Shown piece by piece: positions 16,809 through 24,858 of a stretch of 34,924 bases of DNA. The notes below the pieces were generated by a model. It was not told where the DNA came from, did no database searches, and was given only the letters and a program-made list of their open reading frames with translations. Both the position numbers and the translations under genes were made by a program. The stretch is taken from assembly GCA_002084805.1 (NCBI GenBank), contig NBMC01000005.1, positions 93,520 to 128,443 on the forward strand, written 5' to 3'. The DNA comes from Spirochaetaceae bacterium 4572_59. GTDB taxonomy: Bacteria; Spirochaetota; Spirochaetia; DSM-2461. The stretch's first letter is position 1, and every line of letters starts with the position of its first letter.

Positions 16809-17801
16809 TTAAAGATTACCCATAGAAGCAACCATAACAGCCTTAATGGTATGCATTCTGTTTTCTGCTTCATCAAAGACAACAGAGTGTTTGCTCCGGA
16901 ATACTTCATCGGTCACTTCCATAGAATCCAGACCGAACTGTTCCCTGATTTCCTTAGCCACAGATGTTTCTGTATCATGGAAGGCCGGAAGACAGTGCAT
17001 AAAAAGTACATCATCATTCCCTGTTTTTTTAATCATTTCCATATTTACCTGATAGGATTTGAGCTGTTTGATTCTTTCAGCATACATATCTTCCTCACCC
17101 ATGGAGACCCAGACATCGGTATAGAGAACATCCGCATCTTTCACCGCATCTAGGCTCTCGGACAATTCAATAAGGGCACCGGTTTCTTTGGCGATTTCAC
17201 GCATCTGGGCGACAAGTTCTTCTGAGGGAAATAGTTCCTTGGGTGCCAGAGCAACAAAATGCATTCCCATTTTAGCAGCACCGATCATCAGAGAGTTAGC
17301 CATATTGTTACGGGCATCACCGGCATAGACAAACTTCACCTTATTCAGGGGCTTGTTGCAGTGCTCCATAACAGTCAGGAAGTCCGCCAGTATCTGTGTA
17401 GGATGGTAGAGATCGGTCAAACCGTTCCAGACAGGAACACCCGCATATTCTGCCAGAGCCTCTACCGTTTCCTGGTGAAATCCTCTGAATTCGATTCCGT
17501 CATAAAAGCGGCCCAGAACTTTCGCAGTATCTTCAATGGACTCTTTCTTTCCCATCTGGCTATTGCTTAGGAAGGTTACACGACCGCCTTCATCATATGC
17601 CGCTGTTTCAAAGGCACATCTTGTTCTGGTTGAGGCCTTTTCAAAAAGAAGAACAATATTTCTGCCTTCCAGCAGATTGCCGCGGATTCCGGCTCTTTTT
17701 TTTCTTTTAAGGTCGAGAGACAGATCCAGCAGATAGCGGATTTCTTCCGGTGTAAAATCTTTTAGTGTCAGGAGATGTCTTCCTCTTAAGTTAACTGCCA
17801 T
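16809..17801 (-). CDS. argF: Ornithine carbamoyltransferase
   Basis: A 330-residue protein with every signature of the family: carbamoyl phosphate binding STRTR (57-61), HPTQ (133-136) and the ornithine-binding MHCLPAFHD motif. It interconverts ornithine plus carbamoyl phosphate with citrulline plus phosphate. Paired with arcA 27 bases upstream, it would act in the catabolic direction to deliver ornithine to the adjacent degradation operon (then it is functionally ArcB). Direction cannot be proved from sequence, and no carbamate kinase or arginine/ornithine antiporter is present in the window. The ATG at 17801 follows a strong GGAGG. Confidence 0.92.
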   Translation of the reverse strand: MAVNLRGRHLLTLKDFTPEEIRYLLDLSLDLKRKKRAGIRGNLLEGRNIVLLFEKASTRTRCAFETAAYDEGGRVTFLSNSQMGKKESIEDTAKVLGRFYDGIEFRGFHQETVEALAEYAGVPVWNGLTDLYHPTQILADFLTVMEHCNKPLNKVKFVYAGDARNNMANSLMIGAAKMGMHFVALAPKELFPSEELVAQMREIAKETGALIELSESLDAVKDADVLYTDVWVSMGEEDMYAERIKQLKSYQVNMEMIKKTGNDDVLFMHCLPAFHDTETSVAKEIREQFGLDSMEVTDEVFRSKHSVVFDEAENRMHTIKAVMVASMGNL

Positions 17802-17828
17802 GTTTTCCTCCGTAATTTCAAATAAGTA

Positions 17829-19067
17829 TTAATCAATATCTTTACGCCTCAGGGGCATGCTCATACAGCGGGGACCGCCCCTTCCGCGGACCAGTTCGGA
17901 TCCTTCAATTTCCACAACCTTCACCCCGTGTTTCCGGAGAGATTCATTGGATGCACTATTTCTTCTATATGTTACTACTGTTCCCGGGGCAATGGCCAGA
18001 GTGTTGGTACTATCATTCCACTGCTCCCTTGCTGCGGTAATTTTATCTCCGCCTCCACTGGGAATAATCATAACACTATCCAGTTTCAGAGAGGCAGAGA
18101 GGGATGTACTCAGATCTTTTCCGGGGCTTATCTTCAATCCACCGCTTTTTCCTTCAGATTTTTTCAGACTGAAAACCTTCAAATCCCGCTCAATACCGGG
18201 GAAAATAGTAAATTTATCACGGTCAAGCATGGTAAAAACCGTATCAAGATGCATATAAGCTCTTTTAAAGGGAATCTGTATGACCAATACCTCTTCGATA
18301 GTATTGTTACTATTAATCAGGGTTTCCGCAATTTTTTCAATGGCTTCGGCAGAAGTTCTTGCACTGCAGCCTATGACCACTACTTTTCTGCTTAATACAA
18401 GGATATCTCCACCTTCTATGGAATCCTGCTGATGGTAATCATACCATTCGGGTGTTTCATCACAATGAAGATCCTTTTGATAACTGTTAATATAGGACAG
18501 AATCATTGTTTCTCTGTTTCTTGCACTTGTTTTCATGGAGTTAATGGAAATACCCTTCCCTATAATGGCTCCGGGATCCCTGGTAAAATAGAGGTTTGGG
18601 AGGGGATTAATATAAAAAGGATAATCATCTGAAATATAATAGGATAGACTCCTGCTGTCTTCTCTGTAGGAAATTTCATTTTTATGAAGACCGGCTATCA
18701 TAATTTCTGCCAGATCTGCGGATGTGCGGGAGAATAGATGATCCAGAATAGCATCCTTCTCCTTCAATCTGTTAATACCAGAAAAAAGGGAAACCTCCTG
18801 AATCAGTTTATTTCTGATGACATCATCCTGCAGGATCTCTTCCAGCAGTTTTTCATAATAGTAGACTTTACAGCCGTTTTTTCTGAGAACATCTGCAAAC
18901 ATATCATGTTCTTCCTGCATCCTGCCAAGCCAGGGGATATCATCAAAAAGGAGTTCTTCCAGGTATTGTGGTGTCAGCCTTTCAAGTTCTTTTCCCGGTC
19001 TGTGAAGCAGAACAGCCTCAAGATTACCAACTTCTGAATTTATATTATAGAAGGATTTTCCGCTCAT
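17829..19067 (-). CDS. arcA: Arginine deiminase
   Basis: This 412-residue protein is a guanidino-group-modifying enzyme. It has FTRDPGAIIG, MHLDTVFTMLDRD with the catalytic His/Asp context, and the active-site cysteine (C401) near the C-terminus in RGGPRCMSMPL. It hydrolyses arginine to citrulline and ammonia. The gene directly precedes argF on the same strand, so citrulline is passed to the carbamoyltransferase and arginine ends as ornithine, the substrate of the convergent operon. Start at 19067 follows AGGCAGGG. The 62-base upstream gap is very A/T-rich and has a TATGAT -10 candidate (19101-19096) but only a weak -35. Confidence 0.93.
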   Translation of the reverse strand: MSGKSFYNINSEVGNLEAVLLHRPGKELERLTPQYLEELLFDDIPWLGRMQEEHDMFADVLRKNGCKVYYYEKLLEEILQDDVIRNKLIQEVSLFSGINRLKEKDAILDHLFSRTSADLAEIMIAGLHKNEISYREDSRSLSYYISDDYPFYINPLPNLYFTRDPGAIIGKGISINSMKTSARNRETMILSYINSYQKDLHCDETPEWYDYHQQDSIEGGDILVLSRKVVVIGCSARTSAEAIEKIAETLINSNNTIEEVLVIQIPFKRAYMHLDTVFTMLDRDKFTIFPGIERDLKVFSLKKSEGKSGGLKISPGKDLSTSLSASLKLDSVMIIPSGGGDKITAAREQWNDSTNTLAIAPGTVVTYRRNSASNESLRKHGVKVVEIEGSELVRGRGGPRCMSMPLRRKDID

Positions 19068-19129
19068 TCAGCCCTGCCTTTTTTAGAGTTAATTTATCAT
19101 ATAATAATTAAATTGATATTTTTAAGCAT

Positions 19130-21390
19130 TTATTTCTCAAGAAATTCCATATAGTCTTTCAGTTCAATCGGAACAGAAGTATTCTTTTTATGAAACTTGT
19201 TAATCTTTGACTGTAATTTCAGAATATCTTTTTTTCTTCGGTTTTTATATCTGTTTTCAAAAGGAGAAAAGGCCGGTTTTTGAGCCATTTTCAGACGAAT
19301 ATCTTCAGGAAAGGGACAGTAACGGTAAAAGATATCTCTCACATAGTTATTTAATCGTAACTTACCCTCATATTCATAACTAATCCATGTACAATAATCT
19401 GCGGCAAAACGATCTTTATCGGACTTTGTCGTCTTGATAAACTCTGTCAGTCTCTCTTTTGCCTCGGGTGAAATATGGGGGTTTTTCTTATAGAAGCGGA
19501 TGTAATCATAGTAGATACCCACCAAACCGCCTTCGACCGCATCAGTCCAGTTGTATCCAGCGACAGTCTTCTGCAGTTCCCAGCGGAAATAAGCCAATTG
19601 TGTCAGCAGAGTATCCTCCAATTTCCCCGTAAAATAGAGAGGAAAGAACAATCTGCCAGGGCTGTCCTTCTTGTTTCCATCCATCTCCTGCCACATAGTG
19701 ATTTCTTCTTATTGCCAAAGAGAACCCGGCTCAGATCTCCGGCGATTTTCCGTATTTCGAAACGGACCCGATCTTCAGGAGTATTCTCAAAAAGATAGGA
19801 TTTTTCCTTCTCTTTTCTGGTCATTTTTTCCTGGTTTTTCAAAACCGTTTGAAAGTTGTCTCCCATCTCCGTCATGGAAGGATTAATTGTTGATTTATAA
19901 ATTTTTTCCAGAAAATACGGTAGTGTCATAACAGGAATTGTTTCATCACTGTATAAGTTGCCGGCATAAAACTCATCAATCAGCTCAAGCTCACGGGCGT
20001 TCAACAGTCTTTCGTCAATCAATCCAAAATGGAGCATAATCCCGGGAATAAATCCTTTCAGATCAGAATCGATAATCTTAAGAAAACAATGCTCATATAG
20101 TTCCCAGTATTTTTCAGAGAGATCGCTCCGCAGTTTCTCCATATCCGGGCTGGAAGCAAATTTATTCTCAGATTTTATGAGATTATCCATTAACTGTGTA
20201 AGATTGTCCTTAAACTCTTCAGACATACCCGAAAAGTCCAAAATCTTCTGAAAAAGCCCCTTGTACTTTAAAAGCCTCTTTGAATCTTTTTTCTGATCCG
20301 TTCCCTCAGCCTGCTCTACGATTTCCTGTGGAGCAGTATACTCTTTAAACTTCTTTAAACTGGAAAAAACAGTATATTCTTTCAGAATATCTTTTCCCAG
20401 CAAAAGATGCGTATCCTTTCTGCATCTCCAACTGAATTTAGTAAGAAAATGAATAAAATTACGCACAGCGAGATCTTCCGTATCGTTTTCTGTAATAATC
20501 CTTTTGATCCAGCCTTTTTCAGAATAAAGGATATTCATGAGCCCATCAATTTCACAGGCCAAATTTTTATTACAGTCCAGCATTTTAGCTATGGTTTCAC
20601 CCAGGATATTAAAGAGATAACGATTAGAAGGTTCATCTTTCCGGAAAAGAGCTGCCAGAACCTTATCCTCTTTCTGCACCAGTCTTTTAATAAACAGATA
20701 CTGACGATTATCGATAATATCCTCAACTCTCAGATCATCATGATCTTTATACAGATCAAGCTGATCCTGCAGCCGTCCCAGAAAAAGATTATAATCCCAG
20801 GGCTCACACTTTTTATAGACCATATTCTCTTTAATCCGCAGATTCAGAAAAGTAGCATACTCTTCCAGAGAGGAACCCTCCCGAGAGACTGTTTCAGGTA
20901 GATAAGCAGATTCAGGAATTTTACAGCCCAATGCCAGAGTATCCGCAATGGAGGCATACTTATGCCAAAGGTACTTATAGTTCTTAAAAATATAAACAGA
21001 AGATTCGATTCTTGAAATAAGATCACGCAGAACCTTCAAATTCAGGGGAAGATCTTCCTGCATTAGACTGATAAACTCATCAGCCTCTGTTGGTCTGGAT
21101 GTGATAATACAGTTTGAGATGGTTCGTATGGAAAAGGAGAGCGATTCTTCACTGTTCAGAAGGCCCATTACATCGATAAGAGCGTTACCTTTTATCAGGC
21201 CAATCCTCAGGCTCCCCTCCAGAATTTCTCCGGGAGAAGAGCCAGGTTTAAGCGCAGGGTTATAAAGGATTTCTACCAGACCGGAATGAAGAATCAAAAA
21301 TGACTTGCTCTTATCCCCCTGTAGTAAGATAAGAACTTCCGTTTCCAGTTTTTTATTAACAAATGCTGTCTGCAGATCCAGTTTTTCCAA
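19130..21390 (-). pseudogene. cNMP-binding-like protein split by a frameshift near 19,700
   Basis: Two minus-strand frames together make what looks like one long protein of about 750 residues. The upstream frame (from 21390) starts with a cyclic-nucleotide-binding-like beta roll (SFLILHSGLVEILYN, RIGLIKGNALIDVMGLL), followed by a long, helical, highly charged region. It reads sensibly to KIAGDLSRVLFGNKK and then turns into a nonsense-like tail, SLCGRRWMETRRTALADC, ending at 19603. The frame shifted by -1 carries on with plausible protein: MWQEMDGNKKDSPGRLF, then WTDAVEGGLVGIYYDYIRFY, down to 19130. The junction is a purine-rich AAGAAGAAATC on the minus strand (19700-19710) with a TAA just upstream in the second frame. 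A one-base loss would explain it. It could be a true mutation, a sequencing error or, less likely, programmed frameshifting. I do not know the full-length family's function. Confidence 0.65.
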
Positions 21391-21476
21391 TTGTTACTTC
21401 TTATATCAATAGTATGTATTTAACATAATAATTCATTATTCTTTTAATATAAAGGAATATACACTGCTAGCTGTTT

Positions 21477-22328
21477 TCAGCTCAACACCTGTTTAACATC
21501 ATCCCTAATGGAGGGAATAGACTCCCTTCTGACCTGCCGGGAAAATATGATCTGCCCTGGGTTCATTTGCCTACAGGATAACTGATAGAGATTCTCATTG
21601 GAAACAACTGAATTGGGGGGAAGATCCATTTTCTCAGCATATACGTTACGAACTGCGAACAGTTTCCTGAAAAGTTCCTGAGACTCCCTGGACATCTTCT
21701 TGAACCGGTTTTTTTTGAAAAGCCCCGGAACAAATTCCAGAGAGATAGGCCGGGACTGAACCTCCTGGTTGATCCTGTCATACTCTTCCATAAGGCCCTT
21801 TTTCTGAAGGCTTTCCATCAGCTTATCTTTCAGATCAAAGAGGAAGTTTACATCCTCAATAGCATAAACAAGGGCATCTTCCTGTATGGGCCGACGCATC
21901 CAGTTATATCTTTGAAATTTCTTTTTATTCTTTTCTTCCAGACCCAAAACTTCTGTAAGGACCTTACTCAATCCTTTTTTTTCAAATTCAAGCAGTTCCA
22001 CAGCTGGCAGTAAGTCCACAATTGAATTAGGATTGATACCGTATTTACGGAATAGAAGGGTTCTATCTCCGGTGCAGTCATAAAAAATTTTCTGATAATC
22101 AGGATTCTCAAAAAAATCTTTGATAAGACTGATTCCAATAGTTTGGGGATCAATTAAAAGAGAGTACTCTCCGTCAAAAATCTGAACCAAACAGAGATGC
22201 TCCCCATAATGGTGAAGATTATACTCCCCTTCCAGATCCACGGCTACAATTTTAATCTGCCGTTCTTTCAGAGAGAGCAAATAGTCGCTAAGCTGATCAT
22301 CAGTAGTGAGATATTTCGTTGAATTCAT
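21477..22328 (-). CDS. rnd: Ribonuclease D-like 3'-5' exonuclease
   Basis: The 283-residue protein begins with a DEDDy exonuclease domain. Motif I is VAVDLEGEYNLHHYGEHLCL (Asp and Glu metal ligands), motif II is IFYDCTGDRTLLFR and motif III is YAIEDVNFLFDL (Tyr and Asp). The family degrades RNA 3' ends, typically in tRNA maturation and stable-RNA turnover. At 283 residues it is shorter than E. coli RNase D (about 375), so only one C-terminal HRDC-like region is likely, if any. The start (MNSTKYLTT) at 22328 lies two bases beyond the stop of the DUF1456 gene, so they form an operon. Confidence 0.85.
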   Translation of the reverse strand: MNSTKYLTTDDQLSDYLLSLKERQIKIVAVDLEGEYNLHHYGEHLCLVQIFDGEYSLLIDPQTIGISLIKDFFENPDYQKIFYDCTGDRTLLFRKYGINPNSIVDLLPAVELLEFEKKGLSKVLTEVLGLEEKNKKKFQRYNWMRRPIQEDALVYAIEDVNFLFDLKDKLMESLQKKGLMEEYDRINQEVQSRPISLEFVPGLFKKNRFKKMSRESQELFRKLFAVRNVYAEKMDLPPNSVVSNENLYQLSCRQMNPGQIIFSRQVRRESIPSIRDDVKQVLS

Positions 22329-22329
22329 T

Positions 22330-22788
22330 TTATAAATCCCTGTTTGAAAGTCCTTTCAGAAAATAGCGAAGTAATTGATCTCCGCACTCACGGTAGTGTT
22401 TATGTCCCTTTTTTCTGAAAAGAGCGGTGAGTTCGGCCTTAGAAACGACAAATCCGCCATCCTGTATAACCTTGATCATATCCTCTTCTTTCAACTCAAA
22501 GGCTATCCGTATTTTTTTCATAACCATGTTATTATTCATGGTTTGATCCGGAAGAGCTTTACTTCCAGGTTCACGAGGTCCTCTCTTACTGATAATAAGA
22601 CCATCAAGGAAATCCCTGATCATCTTTTCATCCACAAGAAGGAATCCATCATCACCCTCTTTTTTCAGCATATCAGAAACCTTTCCGGCATCTACGCTAG
22701 AACCATTGAGAGCAAAAATTTCAGAAACTTTCTGATCATTAATTTTCAAAGCGTAGCGAAGGCTTCGCAGTATTGTATTATAATCCAC
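22330..22788 (-). CDS. DUF1456 (YehS-like) protein
   Basis: The protein has two repeated YehS-type modules: ILRSLRYALKINDQKVSEIF ... FLDGLIISKRG and MKKIRIAFELKEEDMIKVIQ ... LLRYFLKGLS, each with the LLxxFLxGL-like tail. The fold is known from the DUF1456 family but no firm function is established. The start chosen is GTG at 22788, preceded by AAAGGA with a 6-base spacer, giving 152 residues, the usual family length. The longer ORF to 22923 adds an untypical hydrophobic leader. It directly precedes the RNase D gene and diverges from the NlpC/P60 gene. Confidence 0.75.
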   Translation of the reverse strand: MDYNTILRSLRYALKINDQKVSEIFALNGSSVDAGKVSDMLKKEGDDGFLLVDEKMIRDFLDGLIISKRGPREPGSKALPDQTMNNNMVMKKIRIAFELKEEDMIKVIQDGGFVVSKAELTALFRKKGHKHYRECGDQLLRYFLKGLSNRDL

Positions 22789-22870
22789 AGTTAATCCTTT
22801 TATTCCATTCAGATTATTTACACTATAATCTTTGCCGGAAGAAACATCCATAGGCGGCAAAACAGGGGAA

Positions 22871-22899
22871 TAGATAAATAAGGATGAATAATCTATAAT
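22871..22899 (+). promoter_or_regulatory. Promoter giving a leaderless transcript for the NlpC/P60 gene
   Basis: TAGATA (22871-22876, 4 of 6) and a perfect TATAAT (22894-22899) are spaced by 17 bases. The start codon begins only 7 bases after the -10 element, so the predicted transcription start falls on or next to the A of ATG 22907. No Shine-Dalgarno precedes this ATG, which is consistent. Confidence 0.5.
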
Positions 22900-22906
22900 A
22901 ATTTGT

Positions 22907-23713
22907 ATGAAAAGGATAACCATTGTTCTGTTGTTATTGTCAGCATTGAGTTCAGCTATTTTTGCTCAGGAGATCTATAAAAATATAATCCAAGAGGGAC
23001 AGGCTCTTGTAGGGACACCCTATAGATACGGCGGCATAAGCCCCTCAGGATTTGACTGCAGCGGTTTTGTAAACTATCTGTATAAAAGATTTGTACCTGA
23101 CATACCCAGAGTTTCCCGAGATATCGCGTCTTTCGGCAAGCCGGTCAAACGAGATTCCATCAGCCCCGGAGATCTTGTCTTCTTTGCAACCGGCAGCTCA
23201 CCCGGTATCACACATCTCGCTATCTATATCGGTCAGGATTCAATCCTCCATGCCATTTCCAACGGACCAAATCGGGGTGTTAGCATATCAAGTTTATCCG
23301 CCAGGTACTGGAGCAAACGCTACGACAGTGCCTGCCGGATTCTCCCGGAGGGAGCGCCAGCAAGTGGAAAGGTAAAAAATTACAAGTTTGCCAAAGGCCT
23401 GTATACGGGAGACGTAGTCAATGGGGAACCTGAAGGAGAGGGCATACTTGTTATGAATAATGGTGACCGCTATGAGGGAATGTTCTCGAAAGGAAGCTTT
23501 AATGGCGATGGAACCTACTACTGGGCTCTCGGAGGGAAGCAGACAGGAGATTTCAAAGACGGAAACTTTGAAGAGCCCTCCCAAAATGGTGAGAATTATA
23601 TGCTGGAAAAAGACAGCCCATGGGAAAGCTTTGACGGCATAGTTGAGGGTGATTTCCAGCTATGGCTGCAGCAGGACAAGGATGCCTTTGAAGAGTGGAA
23701 AAAGAATAATTAA
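22907..23713 (+). CDS. Secreted NlpC/P60 peptidase with C-terminal MORN-like repeats
   Basis: A signal peptide (residues 1-20, ending SAIFAQ) leads into an NlpC/P60 domain: the catalytic cysteine is in GFDCSGFVNYLY and the histidine in THLAIYIG, with a further His in LHAIS. Such domains hydrolyse peptidoglycan peptide stems. From about residue 160 come two or three MORN-type repeats (LYTGDVVNGEPEGEGILVM, RYEGMFSKGSFNGDGTYYW, KQTGDFKDGNF), Gly/Tyr-rich beta strands usually linked to binding membranes or to positioning a protein. The combination is uncommon. The last 45 residues are acidic and of unknown role. Total length is 268. It is divergent from the DUF1456 gene and is followed by the cNMP/GGDEF genes 146 bases on. 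Confidence 0.85.
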   Translation: MKRITIVLLLLSALSSAIFAQEIYKNIIQEGQALVGTPYRYGGISPSGFDCSGFVNYLYKRFVPDIPRVSRDIASFGKPVKRDSISPGDLVFFATGSSPGITHLAIYIGQDSILHAISNGPNRGVSISSLSARYWSKRYDSACRILPEGAPASGKVKNYKFAKGLYTGDVVNGEPEGEGILVMNNGDRYEGMFSKGSFNGDGTYYWALGGKQTGDFKDGNFEEPSQNGENYMLEKDSPWESFDGIVEGDFQLWLQQDKDAFEEWKKNN

Positions 23714-23859
23714 GTATTATCAGTATATCCGCACCCTAGAATTGAGATTCTACGTTAATATCCAGCCTGAATAAGTGATCATCCTGATGAGAACTTTTGT
23801 ATTAGTTCAAAAAGGGGTTTATATTTATAAACACAGCCCCGATTTTAGATGGAACTAGG

Positions 23860-24858
23860 ATGGCAAAAAAAAAGCTTCAAACGAAGCCGTTACTTTTAAA
23901 ACAATCAAATATATTCTCAACTTTTCTATCTCACGAAATAACTGTTCTCTCAAAGAATAGTGAATTCCAAACCTTTGTAGAGGGAGAGACCATATTCTCT
24001 GCAGGAGATCCAGGAAGCTCACTTTATATTATTGAGTCGGGAGAGATTGTCATACAGAAACAGGAGGAGTACGGGCCTGTTATTGATATTGCCCGTTTGA
24101 TTAAGGGAAACTGCTTTGGGGAGCTAAGTCTTTTTACAGAATCATCCAGAGATGCCTCGGCCATAGCAACGAGAGAAACCCGCATTCTGCAATTTCCTAA
24201 ATCAAGTACCAGCTTTGCTGCAATACTTAGTGAACATCCGGCCCTCTCCGCAAGGATTCTTCATAAGATATTAGTGAATTTCGCAGGTAGAATCCGTAGT
24301 GCCAATGCTCTGATCAAAGAGAACTCTCCCCTGATGCAGGAACTGAAAAAACAGGTTTACAGGGATAAGCTCACAGGACTCTACAATCAGACCTATCTTC
24401 AGGAGAATATCAGAAGGCTTATTAAGACGGGCTGTCCCGGATTTACTATTCTCATTACCAAACCGGATAATTTTAAAGATCTGAATGATAAATACGGTCA
24501 TGAAGCAGGAGATCAGGCCATTAAAATCATGGCCCGGAGGTTAAGAGACTATATAGGGGATGATGAGAGGACTATCCGCTATAAGGGAAACGCTATGGCA
24601 GTGCTCGTGAAGGGAGCCGATCGGGATGATGCCTATAAATTGGGTGTCAGTATCAGAGAGTTTATAAAAAAGCTGGATTTGAGTGATGCTTGCGGAGGTG
24701 ATAATTTCAGTCTCAGTGCAAGTGTCGGCATATCCCTTTATCCGCATCATGGAACAGACCCGGAAAAGCTGCTGTTCCAAACTCATGAACTTCCCCTGAG
24801 GGGTCGGAAACTGGGAGGAAATCTGATTTTATTCTCTGATGACAGGGCTTGTATATGA
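23860..24858 (+). CDS. cNMP-binding domain plus degenerate GGDEF protein
   Basis: The N-terminal CRP-like cyclic-nucleotide-binding domain (about residues 20-140) shows the VEGETIFSAGDPGSSLYIIE and GNCFGELSLF blocks. A linker helix leads to a GGDEF-fold domain (about 165-330) recognised by DKLTGLYNQTYLQENI, DNFKDLNDKYGHEAGDQAI and SASVGISLYPHHG. The catalytic motif is not GGDEF but KGNAM (242-246, in RYKGNAMAVL), so diguanylate cyclase activity is unlikely and the domain is more probably regulatory. Its end overlaps the start of the next gene (ATGA), whose architecture is the same plus a DHH module, suggesting that the two partner each other, for example as a heteromer. Confidence 0.85.
   Translation: MAKKKLQTKPLLLKQSNIFSTFLSHEITVLSKNSEFQTFVEGETIFSAGDPGSSLYIIESGEIVIQKQEEYGPVIDIARLIKGNCFGELSLFTESSRDASAIATRETRILQFPKSSTSFAAILSEHPALSARILHKILVNFAGRIRSANALIKENSPLMQELKKQVYRDKLTGLYNQTYLQENIRRLIKTGCPGFTILITKPDNFKDLNDKYGHEAGDQAIKIMARRLRDYIGDDERTIRYKGNAMAVLVKGADRDDAYKLGVSIREFIKKLDLSDACGGDNFSLSASVGISLYPHHGTDPEKLLFQTHELPLRGRKLGGNLILFSDDRACI

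Noticed and set aside
19130..19696. Independent small gene starting at MWQEMDGN (19696)
   Set aside because: Its sequence continues the preceding protein once the frame is shifted by one base, and the upstream frame's tail is not protein-like. I treat it as the second half of a broken gene, although a coupled separate gene is possible.
23800..23859. Riboswitch (c-di-GMP type) before the cNMP/GGDEF genes, suggested by a GGGG...CCCC stem-loop
   Set aside because: The conserved core and tetraloop-receptor bases of GEMM riboswitches are not present; it is only an A/T-rich hairpin.
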